A model generated the notes under the pieces. It had not been told where the DNA came from. It saw nothing but the letters and a program-made list of their open reading frames with translations, and searched no databases. The position numbers were made by a program, and so were the translations under genes. A stretch of DNA of 64,000 nucleotides from Paragordius varius (Eukaryota > Nematomorpha), in NCBI GenBank assembly GCA_964247055.1, contig OZ176059.1:3410001-3474000 (forward strand), given 5' to 3'. Below are positions 60,660 through 64,000 of this stretch, piece after piece; position 1 is the stretch's first letter; each line of letters begins with the position of its first letter.

Positions 60660-62515
60660 TATAAGGAATATTTATTTCTAATGTTAAGGAGAGTTTATTC
60701 GTAAGATGTAATTGGAAAATTATATCAAGTGTATTATGTAAATAAATTAATAGATAAATACTAATTTTCGGAACCCAGAATCTATTATAATCCATGAACT
60801 AAATATATATTATTTATTTAATTAAAAGTTTCTTCTTTAGAGCGTTAAAAATATCAACTTTCATATATGCATAAAGTTTATAATAATCATTATATATTTT
60901 TCTAATGTATAATACCACACTATCGCCAATGTGGCTATTAAAGTCTCCCAGATATTTTTAATTTTTGGCTATAAATAAATATTTTATTAATATATCATAA
61001 ACTTTTGGGGTAATTTCATACTGCATTCCATTTAATATTGTACCCTAAGTAATATTTTTACTGGGCCAATATTAAAAATATGCCTTTTAGTATTTATAAC
61101 ATCTTAAACTTTTTCGCCGCTATTTTTTTCCTTAATTTTATATATAAATAATGGATAGTTTCTAAATTAGTTTATATTTATTAATTTATATATCAATTGT
61201 TTATTATAATTAGGTTTTGGAGAAACTCTAGAAGGTTACTGTAATTTTTTTTATTACTACTGAGGGAGGGATTGATATTATATTAAGCAAAACAACTTTA
61301 TTTACTATAAACTCCATTATAAAAAACTGCCCCCAAAATATCGTCTACAAAAAAATGAAAAGCTATGTGTTTATATAATAAAAAATTTTATATTATATTT
61401 CAATATCAGTTTTATAATTAAAATAGTGAGCATTAATAGCCTACGGATTAGTCATTGATTTAAGGCCTAACAATGCATTCTTTCATAAAAGAATATAAAA
61501 CTCAAATTTAAAACCTTGTAAAAAATTGAAAATTGATGGTTATAAATTTTTATATAATTTAAAATAAAAAATCTTGCAAATATTAACATTTTCTCAAGAA
61601 ACATATTAAAAATTGTTTGCTATTATTTTAAATATTTTCCATATAATTGCGAGTCATTTTTAGGGAATAATTATATAAATAATAATTTATCAGTCCAGAT
61701 TTTATGAGTGTAATTCTCAGTAACCTCATATTACGATTAATAATCATATTAATTTTATTTATACCAATATTTTATAGTAATGTTAGTACAATAAACTAAA
61801 AATATTAGAAAATATCTGAACAATATCTTAAAGGTCAATTTGTAAATTTTAATATTTATAAATAAATCATTGTTGTGAAAATAGATATAACAGAAATATA
61901 CAGATAAAACCTATAAATATATTATTTATAATAATATAATTGCGTATATTAACGATTTCTTTATCAGTATTTTACAACCTAAAACAACTTAAAGTATTTA
62001 AAAAAATTAAATTTAAAATATTTGTTTATATTTTAAGTGTTGCCCGATTTTTTAAGACTGGGAAAGCAATAATATCCTATATTTATATATATGCACTTTT
62101 TAGAGAATAAAATTTTACTGAGTGCCCCTAACTATCATGAGGGGGGGGGGGGTATACAGTCAAATTAAGATTTTAGGAAGGTTTTGTAATATTTAAATTG
62201 AAATTTTTGTTAATTGAACAATTAAAGTAATATATCTATTTATGGTCAAAAATTTCAGTTTTATAGGAGATGACAACTGTTAACGTTCAGATAGTGTATT
62301 TTTATATATCTGATATATATTAAATATTTATATAAAAATAGAAAAAAGTATAAATTAATTGGAAAAATATCATTTGGGTAAAATACATTATATATTGCTT
62401 TTTATTTTGAAAAAAATTTGAATTTATTTGGTCCTTCAAGCCAAATTTCATGACAATAAGTAATTTACGAGTATTATTATATGTTTTGTTACTTATGCAA
62501 TATTATTAGATTTAT
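60660..62515. other. Intergenic, no gene recognised
   Basis: Only scattered A/T-rich sequence and a G12 run at 62,141-62,152. No exon-like block or repeat family was recognised. Confidence 0.45.
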
Positions 62516-62900
62516 ATTTATGCGTGACTCTCTAATTTAACCGTAGAACCTATTAATTATATGAAAAGCTTAGACCCACTTTATTGTTGACCACTTCACA
62601 TTATTTTAGGCCGATTGGCAATACAACGTATAAGTAAAAAATAACAAAGGGTTTGAAATAAACATTTCCTATAGTTACACATTTAATTTGTTTATTAGTT
62701 TATGGACAGAAGTTGTTTTATATCATACGTTACTATATAGCTAATTGGCCATGATTAATTTTGGCTTTAATAATGCAATTATAAAGATAAACTCCAAAAC
62801 AGACCAGTCAAAGAATGTGCCAAATATTTAATTAACTTATTAAGTCATTTTATTTTCAGAAAGTTTTCATAAAATTAATAAAATCTCAATATATTTTATT
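62515..62900. repeat. Second copy of the zinc-finger gene 3' flank
   Basis: Aligns with 54,330-55,010, skipping the MITE at 54,611-54,875. After the insertion point the match resumes: AACTCCAAAACAGACCAGTC with AACTTTAAAACAAAGCGATC, and AAAATCTCAATATAT with TGAATCTCAATATAT. Confidence 0.8.
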
Positions 62901-62944
62901 TATAAAAAGATATGATATTATATACAAATAATATTTATTTTTGT

Positions 62945-63420
62945 ACATTTTTAATATATGGTTGGTAATAGTGCTTTTTTGAGTAAATTTTTTATTACAT
63001 GTCGGACAAGGATATTTAACTTGTTCATGAACAGGCTGAATGTGACAAGAGAGCCTTTTTGAGAAAATTCAGTTATACAAATAGGACATTCATGTTCAAT
63101 TTTTTTGTGTGCAGAGATGATGTGCCTAGCAAAATTGCTTTTATACGAAAATATCTTTGAACAAATCTTGCACGGATATTTAATGGGTTCATGAACAGAT
63201 TTATTATGAAAAATAACCCCGAAGGCGTTTTATATATTTTTTTATATTGCAAACATTCAGACATTTTTTCAAAGTTCGCTAGAGTATTCATTTTTTAGGC
63301 TTTGCATTATTAAACTTATTATGAATATTATTCTCATTTTTGCCATATAAGTACATCTTTTTCGAAATCAATTATTTTTTATATTTTTGATAGTCTTTTC
63401 AGCGAAAGGATAATTTATAT
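62945..63420 (-). pseudogene. Decayed C2H2 zinc-finger paralogue B
   Basis: The minus strand matches the terminal exon of the intact copy from the acidic/PLDLS region to the fingers. Plus-strand landmarks: TTTTCAGCGAAAGG, GGCTTTGCATTATTA, TCTTGCACGGATATTTAA, GGGTTCATGAACAGATTTA, ATGTGCCTAGCAAAATTGCT and CAAATAGGACATTCATGTTC. At least one finger has been lost and several frameshifts interrupt it. With its 3' flank it forms one duplicated segment in the same orientation as the 55 kb gene. Confidence 0.85.
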
Positions 63421-63429
63421 TAACTAAAA

Positions 63430-64000
63430 TAGGTTTATATACATAATAATATTAAATATAAAGAAGATGGCTACTTATTATGTTATTAATAATACATACA
63501 ATAAATATTCATTTGTAATAGAAAAAAACTTTTAAAAAGATCATCATAGATTAATAACGAAAACATCTTTTTAGATAAATTTTATAAATAATTATTTAAT
63601 GTGATAAAATCTATTAAAAAATAATAATCGTTGACCTTGTGAACTAATTCTCAACTTCAACTAGAAGAAAGTCAAATTTTTAACCAAATTAAATTCAGCT
63701 ATACATAAATTTATAATTTACCCTACGTAAAATAAATCTGCGCATTTTAGGGTAGAATTTGTAACATATTGTGAGTTTTTAAAAAAAAATATATCTTTTT
63801 TTTACTTTATGTGAATAGTCAATATTTTTTTATTTAAAAAATAAGATAAGGTGCTTAAAGTTAAATTAAAATCTTCCTACATCATTTTGTATAGAACGTG
63901 TATTTATTTCAACATTTCGGCTGTTTAGTTATTTTATAAGTTTTATCAACTTGTTAATCTATGACTTGAATTCTTAGCTCAATATATTTTATAATATAAT
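63430..64000. other. No feature recognised
   Basis: A/T-rich sequence up to the right edge, with no exon, repeat family or MITE visible. Confidence 0.5.

Noticed and set aside
62141..62152. G12 homopolymer
   Set aside because: Unusual in this composition but a single simple run with no associated feature; length may be a sequencing artefact.
63073..63291. 72-codon minus-strand frame
   Set aside because: An off-frame fragment of the decayed zinc-finger copy B, not a separate gene.

Overview
The window is nuclear DNA of a eukaryote with extreme A+T content (roughly 80-85% by eye). Small exons sit in large introns with short T-rich acceptors and GT donors. The gene content points to an arthropod: a secreted protein with a type-2 chitin-binding domain, cyclin A, the V-ATPase proteolipid c subunit, and a C2H2 zinc-finger protein with a PLDLS (CtBP-type) motif. 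The species cannot be named from the sequence. No rRNA, tRNA, CRISPR or prokaryotic feature was seen.

Layout. (1) 45-15,534, plus strand: the last 13 visible exons of a chitin-binding (CBM14) protein, cut at the left edge. (2) 18,590-21,570: about 3 kb filled with a spaced word ATCGTCTGCT. (3) 21,596-31,453, plus: complete 10-exon cyclin A (748 aa predicted) with an unusually long Asn-rich N-terminus. (4) 31,740-35,000: repeat array with a CATCCACGAGG core and a perfect palindrome, followed by a long inverted repeat near 35.5 kb. (5) 36,760-47,516, plus: V-ATPase subunit c (157 aa) with a probable 5' UTR exon. (6) 49.5-52.3 kb: satellite-like repeats including a hairpin-forming GAGA/CACTC minisatellite. 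(7) 52.3-64 kb: different DNA, with three copies of a TA-flanked MITE, a minus-strand zinc-finger gene (59,106 to 55,074, three exons, one frameshift) and two decayed paralogues.

The main discovery is structural. Throughout 0-49 kb, introns contain many partial copies of their own neighbouring exons. Copies of an exon's donor half lie downstream of it, and copies of its acceptor half lie upstream, so the real exon is never disrupted. In several sets the copies differ from the real exon mostly at synonymous codon positions. Almost every copied block carries a CANNTG word (mostly CAGCTG, also CACCTG/CAGGTG, CATATG, CATGTG). That word also pervades the introns and recurs in frame in coding exons (as Thr/Ser-x-Asp in cyclin A), and five donors fall in or against one. 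CAGCTG stops abruptly at about 49.38 kb. This pairing of a palindromic word with exon-edge duplication may be the undescribed system. Whether it reflects a recombination or repair process, a DNA-binding factor, or neutral tandem duplication cannot be settled from sequence alone.

The four genes do not form a pathway; they are ordinary neighbours (cuticle/peritrophic matrix, cell cycle, proton pump, transcription regulation).
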